Source: Ampullaceana balthica (lineage: Eukaryota; Mollusca; Gastropoda; Lymnaeidae). Taken from it: a DNA stretch of 64,000 nt. The notes below the pieces were generated by a model. It saw nothing but the letters and a program-made list of their open reading frames with translations, had not been told where the DNA came from and searched no databases. The stretch spans positions 124,771 to 188,770 of the forward strand of contig CALYLW010000724.1 in the NCBI GenBank assembly GCA_944989445.1. Direction: 5' to 3'. Below, piece after piece: positions 54,329 to 64,000 of the stretch. Each line of letters starts with the position of its first letter. Within the stretch, counting starts at the first letter, position 1. The position numbers were made by a program, and so were the translations under genes.

Positions 54329-56469
54329 GTAAGAACTGTGCCACACAACTAAATAGCGGGATCGCTGGTGATAACAGTGTTTTAAATTAAATTATAGCTG
54401 CTCCGTTTACGACCTTCGCCTTCTTCACAAAAAATAGACGATGGGAGGCGATTCTTAAACTTGGCTAGGCGGCAAGGGATTGTTTATAATTTATAGTGTT
54501 AGTTGTGTGAAATTTATAAGCTGTATTTGAATCGCATGGCGTTTGTGAAAAACTTATCAAACTCAAAATAAATAAAAATTGAAATGATTTAAATTTTTAA
54601 AAACGTAAGTTAAAAAACCCCGAGGCCAAGCAAGCGTTGGACATGGCCATGGCTAAGCTACACTTTCAATTATTATAATTGCTAATAACTTTCTGCTATT
54701 ATGAATTTCATTTACTTTATGGTATAGAGTAGTAAATTCAGACTATCTATAGTCTATAGTCACTATAGACCATGGAGGTACAGGTAAGTGTTTGAAATCG
54801 AAATATATAAATATAATTCTTAAACGTAAATCAAAATTAATAATATAAATCACTCTTCTTATTAAATACCTGTATGTGAAGTCAATTTATGATTTAGACA
54901 CGTCACTATCTTCCTTTTCAATGGTTATGAGGACACATTGTCAATTTCTGTGTCAGTGTCACACCAGTACAGCCAACACTTACAGTTACAGTGTCTCCCC
55001 TTATACTTAAAAGGATCGCATGCATTGATATATTAAAAATCAAAGTCAAAGGGACTAATTGAGTTATATTTATATATAATTTAATAGATTTAGTTATTAG
55101 ACATTGTTGATTTGATTGTGCTTTGGACCTTGGAAATATACTTTCACTGACCACACATAAATGGAACATAAGCACTCATCAGTTCTAAATCAAAGATGTA
55201 GGTCAATTTATTTTGATATGTATTTATTATTTATTAATAAGCCCAACTTCAATACTAATTTATTTTGATGAAGTCATTTAAAAGTAAGACATAATGAGGT
55301 CAGAAGGTAGATGTGAAACACAAAAAAAAACAGTTTTTTTGCCTATATTATACTTGTTATATTTAAATTGTTGTTGTAATTAAAATAAGTCATTTTACTA
55401 CGTTATTTATTTTAATAAAAGGATGAAAACTTATTAAAAAAACGTATTCATCTTTAAACATTTGATACCAAGATTCTGCATTTTTCTTCAGTTTCTCTTT
55501 GCTCTACCTGTTTTACTGAGAGTAGGTTACCTTTTTGAACTCTTTGCTGGTGAGGCAAAATATTGACCTAGATTCTGACACCTTTCCCATCTGGCAAGGT
55601 ACTCTCTTTTTTAAAAGCAAAACATTGACGAAAGAGAAAAAAGAAAAGGAGCCAAAATCATTTTCCGTTAAGTTTAAACTTTGTTGTACATTTGTTTTGT
55701 CCTCTCAAAAAAAATAAAATAAAATGAAAATAAATATCTCCAATCAAACTTAGTCTAACATATGGGGTAATTTTGTGTGTGTGTGTGTGTAGTAACTTCT
55801 TTTAATTCAGACTTCCTTGAGGGACATACAACATCTCTTAAAACATGCATCATGAAAAAAATCTTTCTACTATTTGAGGTCTTCTCTGCTATTGTCTTTA
55901 AGGGGTTTTTTATACTTAATTTATTTATGTACTTTTAAATTATAATTAAAGATTCATTTTCACCTAATAGTTCATAATTTTTAGTAATTCACAACTCAAG
56001 TCAATAATCATGATCAGTTAATGATTTGGTTTGTCTGTTCTAAAATATTTGTTGACCTTTTACTGGGCAGAAGTTTTTCCACTTCTTCTTCCAAACAGGC
56101 AATAATTTTAGAGATATTTTGGGGTACGTTCGTAAAAACACTACATATTAGGTATTAGTGCATAGATTTAAATGAAATAAAATTTAAAAATGAACAGAAA
56201 TGAATTCTCTTTAGATTATTACCTTTTTATTTTTGTCATTGTATTAACTTTTAAAAATTAATCCATGAGTTCCCCAAAAATATTTCCAAAAACATTTTTA
56301 AGAAGTCCAAACAAGCACTATTTACACTATTTGCTATCACAAAAATCCAGTCTAACTGAAAGATCCGATGTATGCAGGATACTAACACTAATGTCACTGC
56401 TGATCTCTTCGTCAGACTCAAAGTATATTTCTCTCAACTGTCTGATAAATTTAAGCCTGTAAACTTCCT

Positions 56470-56741
56470 TTCATCGCGTTGGTCGAGTGGCATGCGGACT
56501 CAGCTGGCGTACCGATGATCACGGGTTAGAATCCATGTGAGGGCAAGGACTTGTTTCCGGGGCCTAGGGCGTCCCTGGGTGCACCCAGCTCTGAATGGGT
56601 ACCTAACACCAGTTAGGGACATAAAGGCGGCTGAATAATGCGTGGAACCCTTATAGCCGTGGCCTGTGAACGCTGCAACATGGTCTGTAGACGCATTTAT
56701 CTTCTGCATAGAAGGAGCATCTTGTATAGATAAGACAAGAT
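56470..56741 (+). mobile_element. tRNA-derived SINE, full-length copy
   Basis: Head: GTTGGTCGAGTGG (box A) and CACGGGTTAGAATCC (box B), Ser/Leu-like. Body: GGCCTAGGGCGTCCCTGGGT, then GGGTACCTAACACC and GGACATAAAGGCGGCTGAAT. Tail: TATCTTCTGCATAGAAGGAG, CATCT, AGATAAGACAAGA. The tail matches the 3' end of LINE family L (48495-48550), the structure expected when a SINE uses a LINE's machinery. Located in AMPK beta intron 1, sense orientation. Confidence 0.92.
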
Positions 56742-57065
56742 CACTTGAAGAATCCAAACGATCCATTTTGAACATTCTCGCAAAAAAAATATTGAAAAGA
56801 TATTTTAAAGAACGAACGGATCAAAGAGAACATGTGTGGAAATGTAGTCGAATATATTCACAAAAGAATAAATAGGATTTAAAATGCCGGAAGTCTCATG
56901 ATTTTTTTAAAAATACGACATTATAACCAATGGTTGATATGGCTGCTTTTGCGCATTTTGCCTGTTTGGGTGACAAGACGTTTTCGGCCGCTACACCCGA
57001 TAAAATGCGAATTAAATATATCTGTAGATTGCAATTCTGAGTTATGTTTTAAGTAATTATGTTTT

Positions 57066-58176
57066 AACTCTTTTTCTCCAGAACAACGCTACCATCGTTG
57101 ATTTTAAAATGACATTTTTGGCGGATGAACGATGCCAGGGGCCAGCGTTGATTTATTAAAACTGAATTGTTTCGTTTCTTTCCTTAACTATTAAGAAAAT
57201 TACGAAAATTAATTTTAATGTAATCTAGAATGATTTCCCTTGAAGAATAAAAAGTCGGAAATTCTTTGTTTTAATGTATTTTCACCACAAAAGAAGCGTT
57301 TGAAAGGCTTGTTTTTATTTTCGTTTTTACGTTTGTTGACAAATGTGGATATTCAAACCAAGGCATCTGGTATTTGATCTAATATTATTTTAAATACTAT
57401 GATGATGAACAAGAAAAAGATATTCTTTTTAATTATGATGTACATTAATTTTAAATTTCCGATGAATCATACGCCGCCAGTACTAGTAGTTGTAGTGAAA
57501 TTGACAATGAAGCTGACAAGTCATCTGTTGATAAACAACAAGCCCCGCCCCCCTCTCAAATGCCTTGATGAACTGATAATATTTCTACTACAAATAATAA
57601 TATTGACAATGTAGAGTCTAATTTGAAAGCAGCTAAACATTTCACTAAAATTAAGTGCAATTTTAAATAGAATTTAAAATAATTTCTAGTTGCAATACAC
57701 AGTATAGCTTCAAGTTCCATTGTAAACATTTCAATTTTCCAATATTTTTCTTTCTGGTGACTATGGATATTGAGCTCTAATTTTTTATTTTTTTGTTTTT
57801 TTAATGTGAAATTATTTCTGTTTGGTGTAAATATGAATATATTTCAGATAAAACACCATTTTATTACATTTTGGATACAAATCTAAATTTTTGTGACTTT
57901 GAAAGAGGTTTTGTAAAACAAATGTGGTGTTTTTTTAATTATTTTGTTTTTATTTTCACTAAAACAAAATCATATTATTTTATTAAAATAAAGTCATGAA
58001 TCTGTGATGCCTGAAAACTTCATTCTTTTCCCTATAATTCAATACCATATATCATTATATGGTAAATAATAAAAAAGTTATTAACATTTTAAGTTAGCAT
58101 GGTAGCCCGCGACAAATTTCCAGAATAGATAATTCCGTCAGAATGAGGAAAATAATTCCGGAGAAAAAGAGTTATG
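57066..58176 (+). mobile_element. piggyBac-like remnant
   Basis: Ends AACTCTTTTTCTCCAGAA at 57066 and TTCCGGAGAAAAAGAGTTA ending near 58175 form an inverted repeat of about 17 bp. Inside, near 57400-57570, a frame with an acidic D-E-S-Y-A-A-S-T-S-S-C-S-E-I-D-N-E run followed by stops could be a transposase N-terminus. The piggyBac assignment rests on terminus style only; no DDD core is visible and no TTAA duplication is clear. Confidence 0.5.
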
Positions 58177-58329
58177 TAACCCAAGGTTTAAATATATTTT
58201 AGGCTTTCCAGCTATCAAGTTCTTATATGAACTTTAATTGTAAATTGTGTCCTGGTATCTTACTTTTTCCTGGTTATATGTTGCACTTATGTGGTAGTAT
58301 AAAATTTTTGTTTATATATCAATTTAAAT

Positions 58330-58535
58330 CAAAGGTGGCCAAACCGCGGCTCGAGAGCCACATGCAGCCCTTCTGTGTTCAGATTGCGGCTCGCGTACAA
58401 TTTATGAAACATATGTTACAAGAATTTCTTGCAGATTTCCATGCCAGGTTTAATAACCCAAAGGGCTTCAATGCGGCTCTCAGAATTTTTTTAATATTTT
58501 AAAATGGCTCTCAGTTACAAGTCTGGCCACCCCTG
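58330..58535 (+). mobile_element. 206-bp hAT MITE, deletion form of the hAT at 59484
   Basis: Termini CAAAGGTGGCC and GGCCACCCCTG with a perfect 8-bp duplication ATTTAAAT (58322-58329 and 58536-58543). Left 90 bp and right 80 bp match those of the 1149-bp hAT at 59484-60632 (CTTCTGTGTTCAGATTGCGG; CAATGCGGCTCTC). It lies 386 bp before the CBM exon. Confidence 0.93.
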
Positions 58536-58921
58536 ATTTAAATTCTTTATATGTAAATATTGGTAGCCAAAAATATTATTAAATTTTAATATTTAAATAA
58601 CATTTTTTGTAAACATTGGAGAGAAAAAACAAATTAATGCTCTTTTTTTTCCAGAATATATTACACAAGTTTGTGTTTGAATTAAATGTTACAATAATTG
58701 TCAATATTTTTTTAATGAATCCTTTGTGACTGTTTAAGCAACTAGAAATTAAAATACTTATTAATCTATTTAACTAGTTGTTTAGAATATTTTGTTATTA
58801 CTGTTTTAATTCGATTTAGCTTTCCTGCAATTCATGAATTCAATATTTTCAACTACAATGATACTTTTATCAATTGATATGTGTGGTCAGAAATTACACT
58901 TTTTTCTCTCTTCATATCCAG

Positions 58922-59079
58922 CGACAGCGAGCAGCCACATTAACTCCTGGACAGGAAATCCCTCATACTCATACCAGCAAACTCCTCCCAACTGTCTTCA
59001 AGTGGGAAGGAGGAGGGAAAGAGGTTTATCTTGCTGGTAGTTTTAATAACTGGAAAACAAAGATTCCTTTGGCTAAGAG
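58922..59079 (+). CDS. PRKAB: AMPK beta subunit, carbohydrate-binding module exon
   Basis: Acceptor CTTCATATCCAG, then 52 codons plus two bases. It reads RQRAATLTPGQEIPHTHTSK, LLPTVFKWEGGGKEVYLAGS, FNNWKTKIPLAK and a split codon before the donor GTGAAT. P-T-V-F-K-W-x-G-G-G-K-E-V-Y-L-x-G-S-F-N-N-W is the signature start of the CBM48 glycogen-binding domain of AMPK beta. The Trp of FKW and the Asn-Asn-Trp are in the expected places; the Trp and Leu that complete the sugar pocket are encoded in the next exon, beyond the part seen. Phase 2 at the donor matches the known split of the K-S codon in animal genes. No later exon found up to 64000, so intron 2 exceeds 4.9 kb. Confidence 0.96.
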
Positions 59080-59483
59080 GTGAATTTATAGAAATCTTTC
59101 TCCTATATCAATTTATCTTTAAAGAATTGCATATTGTAGGGTAAATTTTTTGAACTATTAAAAAATACATTTCCTAAAATCAGTGGCATGTGGTGCAAAC
59201 CACAACTGGTGACACCATCTTGAATAATTGCATATTTACAGAGTAACCTCTGGGCAGTCTAGAGGAATTTCCAGAGCTATTATCAATCTGAAATTCCAGA
59301 TTGATGTAAAAAAAATGAGACGACCCTATAAGTTGGTCTAGAGATCAGAAAAATTCAGTTGTCACTGATTTTACACCTATTGAAGTGTTTGGTAATCTCT
59401 TGTGTGAAGCTATGTTTATATATAATCAGAGTTGATACTTAATATAATGTGGTTAGGCAAATCAAATCAGTGAAAATATAGAG

Positions 59484-60632
59484 CAACGGGGGCTAAATGG
59501 CGGCTCGCGAGCCGCATGCAGCTCTTCTGTGTTCAAATTGCGGCTCGCGAACAATTTATGAAATTAAAATTTTTTGTTTGAAATGTATAGTATAACAAAT
59601 TAATGAAAGTTTTCTTAGTTTTTTAAAAAATTATTTTTAAAAATAAATCTTTACCAAAACAAAGGTTTGACAATAATTTGGGCTAGATGTAATGAAAGAC
59701 AAAGGCACCTTGCTGAGTTAAGATCTGAAATGTGTCAGCAGAAGACACTACCTTCTGTTTCAGTAAAGAAGGTGTCACTTCAAATGAGTCAAGTTATGCC
59801 TTGGCTTGGAATATTTCTCATGCTAAACAACCTTATTCTGATGGGGACTTTATTAAGAAGAATATCGAGGATGGAATTTTAATAGTATATCCAAATAGTT
59901 CCTGACTTCGGGGGCTGATAACACAAACTCCAATGTCACGCGACACCACTGAGTGACATATGTCAGACATTAACACTGATATAGAAGTAAAAATGAGGAA
60001 TTATTTAAAGAACTGTGTAGCATTCAGTTTGGCTCTTGATGAATCGACGGATATTCAAGATAAGCCACAGTTGGCGGTGTTCATTTGTACTGTTTTCTTA
60101 GACGTGGCTATAAGAGAGGAGCTACCACTCTCACGTGCCAGAAGTGAAATATCCTCAACTTAAGAAAGCTACTTTCAGACTTATATCAATTTTCTGTATA
60201 ACTTACTGATTGGAATCTTTGTACTTCACAATGAAGTTAATAAAATCAAAGCACCGAGCAGTAAATAGTAACCAGCATCTGACAAAACTTCTTCGCACCA
60301 TAACTACTAGCCACCAACCAGATTTAAAGAAACTTGCTAGTTCAAAGGCTTCTCAGCAGAATCATAACAATTACGGTTCACTATAATTATGAGTCTATAT
60401 CAGTATGTTTCTATTCATAAATTTACATATTTATATCTTTGTCAACTGTGTAACTGTAAAGCATATATTTCTTCAACATACAGTTAGGGCTAAAACAATT
60501 AAAATGTTTAAAGCATTAAATCCAAATAAAAATACTTTTTAAAAATTACAAAAGGAATTTTTCAATGCGGCTCTCGCCAATTTTTTAATCTGCTAAAATG
60601 GCTCTCGGTTACTACGGGCCTGGCCACCCATG
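59484..60632 (+). mobile_element. hAT element in AMPK beta intron 2
   Basis: Termini CAACGGGGGCTAAATGGCGG and CCTGGCCACCCATG with the perfect 8-bp duplication ATATAGAG (59476-59483 and 60633-60640). Subterminal GGCTCGCGAGCC palindrome. 1149 bp with an internally deleted transposase; parent-type of the 206-bp MITE at 58330. Confidence 0.93.
59667..60386 (+). pseudogene. hAT transposase remnant, GTF2IRD2-like group
   Basis: 59960-60160 encodes MRNYLKNCVAFSLALDESTD, then IQDKPQLAVFI, the first catalytic block (D of DEST) of the hAT group that includes GTF2IRD2-like proteins. It is then deleted to the C-terminus at 60230-60386, IKSKHRAVNSNQHLTKLLRT followed by DLKKLASSKASQQ. The middle, with the other catalytic residues, is gone. 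Confidence 0.85.
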
Positions 60633-60734
60633 ATATAGAGTAATGCCATTTTATCCATTTATCGGATTACAAAAGTTTATTAAAAAAATTAATAATTCAT
60701 TTAAAATAGAAATTGGCTATTGATAACAAATATA

Positions 60735-62176
60735 CAGTGGGACCCGCCGACGGCCTCAGGGTATGAAAAATGACGCCGAGATAACGGATCATCGAGATAA
60801 ACGAAAACCAATATGGTGGCAAAATATTAACATGCGCTTAAAATTTCTTTATATACATGATGTGTGTAAATTAGTGATGGGACGATTAATCGTATCGGAA
60901 TATCGGGACCCATTTCTTCACTCTTTCCTAAGGTTGTTAAGACCGTTCGTTTTTAAGGACCGTTTAAGTTTAAATATAACCCTTTATTGCGTTAGCGCAG
61001 TTTTTTTTCCCTAGTACATAACTATAACGAATTCATCTAATCCTGCCCGCCACGCCGCCCGCGACATGGTATTGCCGTGATTCCCAGATTGAGCGATATG
61101 GTGTGGGAGATTGAGAGTGGGGGTGGGTAAACTGAAGTCTGTTATATTATATATTTTAAAATCTGTGAAGCCTTGTTTACAGTGAGCACCCTATGGTTTT
61201 GGTATCCTCCCATCACTAGCGTTTATAAATGAGAATGTACATGCACATGTTTTTGGAGGTTTTTTTACACAAAGGCGTTGCCGTTATTTATTTGTCTATC
61301 AGACTATCATGACCTATATATGACTCATGACAAAAAAGCGAACTGTTCTCTATAAAAAGGTACTAAAATAAATTAGGAACTCCTTTTGAACTTTTGAACC
61401 TTCAACTTTGTCACATTTTAATTAATTCTAACCAATAGTTAAATAGTTTTTGCACACGGCCACTTCTTATGAATGAAACAATGAGAACAAAGTAGTAGTA
61501 ATAGAGTCAAAATGAGGTTGAAGGATGAATGGTTGCCAATGACAACAAGTCTGCACACGGTACATTTTGTTATTCCATACGAAACTAAATGTTTTAGACA
61601 TGCGATTCAGCGTGCATCTTTGCTATTGGAGCAATTACGTAATACTCTGCATCACTTACGCAGCCGATAAGTAACAATTTCAAAAGCTGGCGATTTAAGT
61701 TAGTAACACAGCGCAGAGAGCTGAACGCAAGGGGGCTGTGACGTCACCAGCAGACCTCGCATAGGCCGAAATTTGATGTTGGTTATAAAAAATCGATAAC
61801 TAACATTTTCAAAAGCTGGCGATTGGTATACATGTAGTACCAGAAGCAACACAGCGCTGAGAGATTAGCGCAAGCAGCCTGTGACGTCACCAGCAGACCT
61901 AGCGAAATTCGATGCCTTCCCTTTGTTATACAAAATCACATCTAACATTTTCAAAAGCTGGCGATTGGTCATGGGGATCGAGATAACCACCGTCCACGCT
62001 AAGTGGCAAATTTGGCCCACTTTGTGCTCGAAATATTAGGGTTCGACGAATTAAAAAAATCGAATTAACCGATGAAAAAATGCAAAGACAAAGAGATGAT
62101 TTGGTGGTTCCAATAAAAAACGTCGACTAAATAGAGCTGACGAGTTAACCAGATTCAAGTTAAGTGGGCCCCACTG
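60735..62176 (+). mobile_element. Tigger/pogo-like element (family T), copy C
   Basis: Termini CAGTGGGACCCGCCGACGG and AAGTGGGCCCCACTG, flanked by TA (60733-60734 and 62177-62178). Shares AAAACCAATATGG and GGCAAAATATTAACATG with copy B and the core TATGGTGTGGGAGATTGAGA with copy A in reverse. 1442 bp, no transposase frame. Confidence 0.9.
61673..61970. repeat. Tandem repeat inside Tigger-like copy C
   Basis: AACATTTTCAAAAGCTGGCG (or AACAATTT...) starts at 61673, 61802 and 61944, giving periods of 129 and 142 bp. Each full unit contains GTGACGTCACCAGCAGACCT, a palindromic CRE-like TGACGTCA site. Confidence 0.88.
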
Positions 62177-62194
62177 TATTAATAATTATATTTT

Positions 62195-62397
62195 TTGTTA
62201 CTTACATACTTTTCCCTCGTATTATTATTATTTATTTAGATGTGCATATGTAAACAAAAAGGTTTTTCTTCCTTATTTCTTGCATAGCAGAATGAATTTG
62301 CTGTGTTACATCACAAAATTTTGGGAATCAAGGAATTACCATGGTTTAACTGATTTTGCGAAATAATGAATTGCAATTTAACGGGATCTATATATGT
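62195..62397 (-). repeat. Repeat shared with 51975-52190
   Basis: Read on the minus strand: ATAGATCCCGTTAAATTGCA, ATTCATTATTTCGCAAAAT, AGCAAATTCATTCTGCTATG. The same order occurs on the plus strand at 51975-52190. TA-flanked Tigger-type ends are possible, but the borders are not resolved. Confidence 0.75.
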
Positions 62398-62534
62398 GTT
62401 TTGGCATTTCCTTTGGCTCGTAATGCCTTTTATTCTGTTTCCAAAATCCTTCATATTTACCTACATCTTGCCTGTGCTGTTTCAAAAATGAGGATTAAAA
62501 AGTCATAAATTTAAAGAATAGATTATGGATTCAA

Positions 62535-63062
62535 AATATAAAACCCCTTAACTCAAGCTCAGTTAACTTGACCACCCTACTAACTCAAGGTTTTTTATTG
62601 GAACTGCCAAATTCTCTCTTTGTCTTAGCATTTTCTCATCGGTTAATTTAATTTTTTTAAGTCGCCGAAACCTAATACATTGAGCACAAATTTGCAACTT
62701 AACGTTGGTTAGCTCGATCCTCGAATGTTCGCCTAGCAATGCACTTTGGCATTTTTAGTTCAAAACAGTGTTGACATCTCGCTTTCTTCGAGACTTCCGG
62801 CTATTGTGTGATTCTACGAGATTTCAATAAAAATTACCGGATGTTATTATCTTCTTTCACTTTCGATCCATGTGTAAATTAGTTTGAGTATGTATTCACC
62901 TGAGGTGCCCATAAATCGCGTTAGCGGTCTTTAATCCGTCATTATTTCGCAGTGCATGTTATATTATTATTAAACTTAATTCATTTACTGATGCATTAAT
63001 CATTTTATTTTTTAAGGTAAACGAATATCTTTAGAAATGAAAATAAAGGTTTGTATCGAGAA
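62535..63062 (-). mobile_element. Tigger/pogo-like (family T), partial copy D
   Basis: Corresponds to the first 530 bp of copy A: CTTAACTCAAGCTCAGTTAA, TTTTTTATTGGAACTGCC, TGCAACTTAACGTTGGTTAG, TTTCAATAAAAATTACCGGA, and AAGGTTTGTATCGAGAATA at the break. The other terminus is missing. Confidence 0.8.
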
Positions 63063-63236
63063 TAGGGCTGTCAATATTGTTGAAAAATGCTGCCCGAGTA
63101 CCCGTCCAAATTTCGAACGGGTACCCGGGTTACCCGATTGAAGCATCATATAATTTTCCCCGTCATGACCACTATACAATGCTACCTAGCCACCTTCCAT
63201 GCACCTCATTTCACACAGTAGCTACACATTCGCGTC
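63063..63236. mobile_element. Possible hAT end fragment
   Basis: AGGGCTGTCAATATTGTTG at the breakpoint of Tigger-like copy D followed by CCCGAGTACCCG and its inverted partner CGGGTACCCGGG. Style fits a hAT MITE; only one end is seen. Confidence 0.4.
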
Positions 63237-63239
63237 TTA

Positions 63240-63656
63240 GGGACCGTACATAAATGACGTCAGGCGATTTTGGCCGATTTTTACCCCTCCCCCGTCACAG
63301 GTTGTCACAAAAAACTTAGAGCCCCCTCCAATATGACGTCACAAAGCTTTGCGGGCGCCCCCCACCCAATAAAAGCCCTACTTCCTTTTTGAAAATGAGC
63401 AGTTGTCAAATATCTTTGTTGTAATTTAATTTTGTATTTCATGTGAAGTTGAACTCCAAAAATCGCTACACGCTTAAATCCATGTAAAAAGTCATTAAAT
63501 AAATTGTAAGCAATCAAATATTTCAGTGGAACTCTTATTTGAAGTTGCGCGTTTTGATGTGACGTCACATTTATTCTTAAACACATTCCTCTCCCTCGTC
63601 ACAAATGTGTGACCCCCGCCTCCCCTAGGTGCGTAACGTCATTTATGGACGGGCCC
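63240..63656 (+). mobile_element. Complete Harbinger-like MITE (family H) with TTA duplication
   Basis: Termini GGGACCGTACATAAATGACG and CGTCATTTATGGACGGGCCC with TTA on both sides (63237-63239 and 63657-63659). The 3-bp TTA duplication points to PIF/Harbinger. Interior matches the copy at 51301. 417 bp, no ORF. Confidence 0.92.
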
Positions 63657-63659
63657 TTA

Positions 63660-64000
63660 TCGACAATCGTAAACCCAATGTCGACGTATTTCAAAGATCA
63701 AAGTTGGTGTCAAAGCAAGGGTGTTCATATTAACAAAATCAAACAAGGCCTCTTTCATCTCTATGCCGACGTCTTACCCATCTCACACTGTTAGTTACTA
63801 TTTAATTTATTAACCTTAAAAACTGACAACATTGTACGCATTATTAATATCAGTTTTTATATGTCAACACGTGTTAACAAACACAAGAAACAAGCGCGAA
63901 TGGAAAGGGTGCGGTTATAGTATAGGGGGAGATAATTGGTATCAATCAGTAGCCCAATGTCGGCATATTTCAAAGCAACGTTAGTGTCAAAGCAGAGGTG
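63660..64000 (+). repeat. Direct repeat, 278 bp apart
   Basis: CCCAATGTCGACGTATTTCA at 63674 recurs as CCCAATGTCGGCATATTTCA at 63952, and the next 30 bp also match. It may be two units of a 278-bp tandem repeat that continues past the window edge. Confidence 0.65.

Larger units (their letters stand above)
50974..58921 (+). other. AMPK beta intron 1, 7.9 kb
   Basis: Donor GTAAGA at 50974, acceptor CATATCCAG ending 58921. Contains at least six transposable-element insertions (51301, 51885, 52704, 56470, 57066, 58330), all listed separately. The stretches 52914-54130 and 54780-56460 show no ORF or repeat that I recognise, apart from a (TG)n run at 55776-55792. Confidence 0.85.

Noticed and set aside
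56500..56775. 91-codon minus-strand ORF
   Set aside because: It lies within the SINE, and its frame follows the SINE body.
1..64000. An operon-like or defence-type novel system
   Set aside because: The window is animal nuclear DNA with two host genes and transposons; no clustered uncharacterised intact genes exist here that could form such a system.

Overview
This window is nuclear DNA from an animal, most likely a marine invertebrate; I cannot name the species. It is AT-rich and intron-bearing. There are no bacterial-style gene arrays, no CRISPR and no rRNA. Most of the sequence is transposable-element debris: many ZMYM1/DUF4371-like and ZBED5-like hAT elements, Tigger/pogo-like and PIF/Harbinger-like elements, a Penelope-like element, and at least four LINE lineages. 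Two host genes can be recognised. Churchill (CHURC1) lies on the minus strand, with three coding exons at 3345-3431, 4413-4483 and 8009-8141; its first coding exon was not found. The AMP-activated protein kinase beta subunit (PRKAB-like) lies on the plus strand, with exons at 50860-50973 and 58922-59079; the rest of the gene runs beyond the window.

Layout. 1-1077: a decayed C2H2 zinc-finger ORF and a MITE end. 2260-8141: CHURC1, with a complete 2.7-kb hAT inserted in the intron between its second- and third-from-last coding exons. 9562-26800: a dense hAT field with three full-length but dead elements, two MITEs that carry a tRNA-like module, a Penelope endonuclease, foldback repeats, and a 7.0-kb hAT containing further hATs. 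27580-30530: a decayed tandem repeat, then an L2/CR1-like LINE with a long uninterrupted reverse-transcriptase frame. 30531-40575: a different LINE, split in two by an 8.6-kb hAT. That hAT has itself received two other LINEs, an array of about 0.5-kb units, a 166-bp MITE and a hAT-within-hAT pair, giving four nesting levels. 40576-48550: foldback and tRNA-like repeats, one Tigger-like element, and a LINE split by a second Tigger-like element. 48551-64000: the AMPK beta gene, with introns full of MITEs, a SINE, a piggyBac-like remnant, a hAT and a Tigger-like element.

Exact target-site duplications (8 bp for hAT, TA for Tigger-like, TTA for Harbinger-like) date most of the insertions relative to one another. 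Splitting and rejoining of LINE reading frames confirms two of the insertions independently. The SINE at 56470-56741 shares its 3' tail with the LINE at 45062-48550, which suggests a SINE/LINE partnership. I see no operon-like or defence system. The most unusual structures are a perfect 59-bp hairpin built from a hAT dimerisation-domain coding segment, the about 0.5-kb terminal-inverted-repeat units in tandem, and the hAT MITE family with an embedded tRNA-like module.
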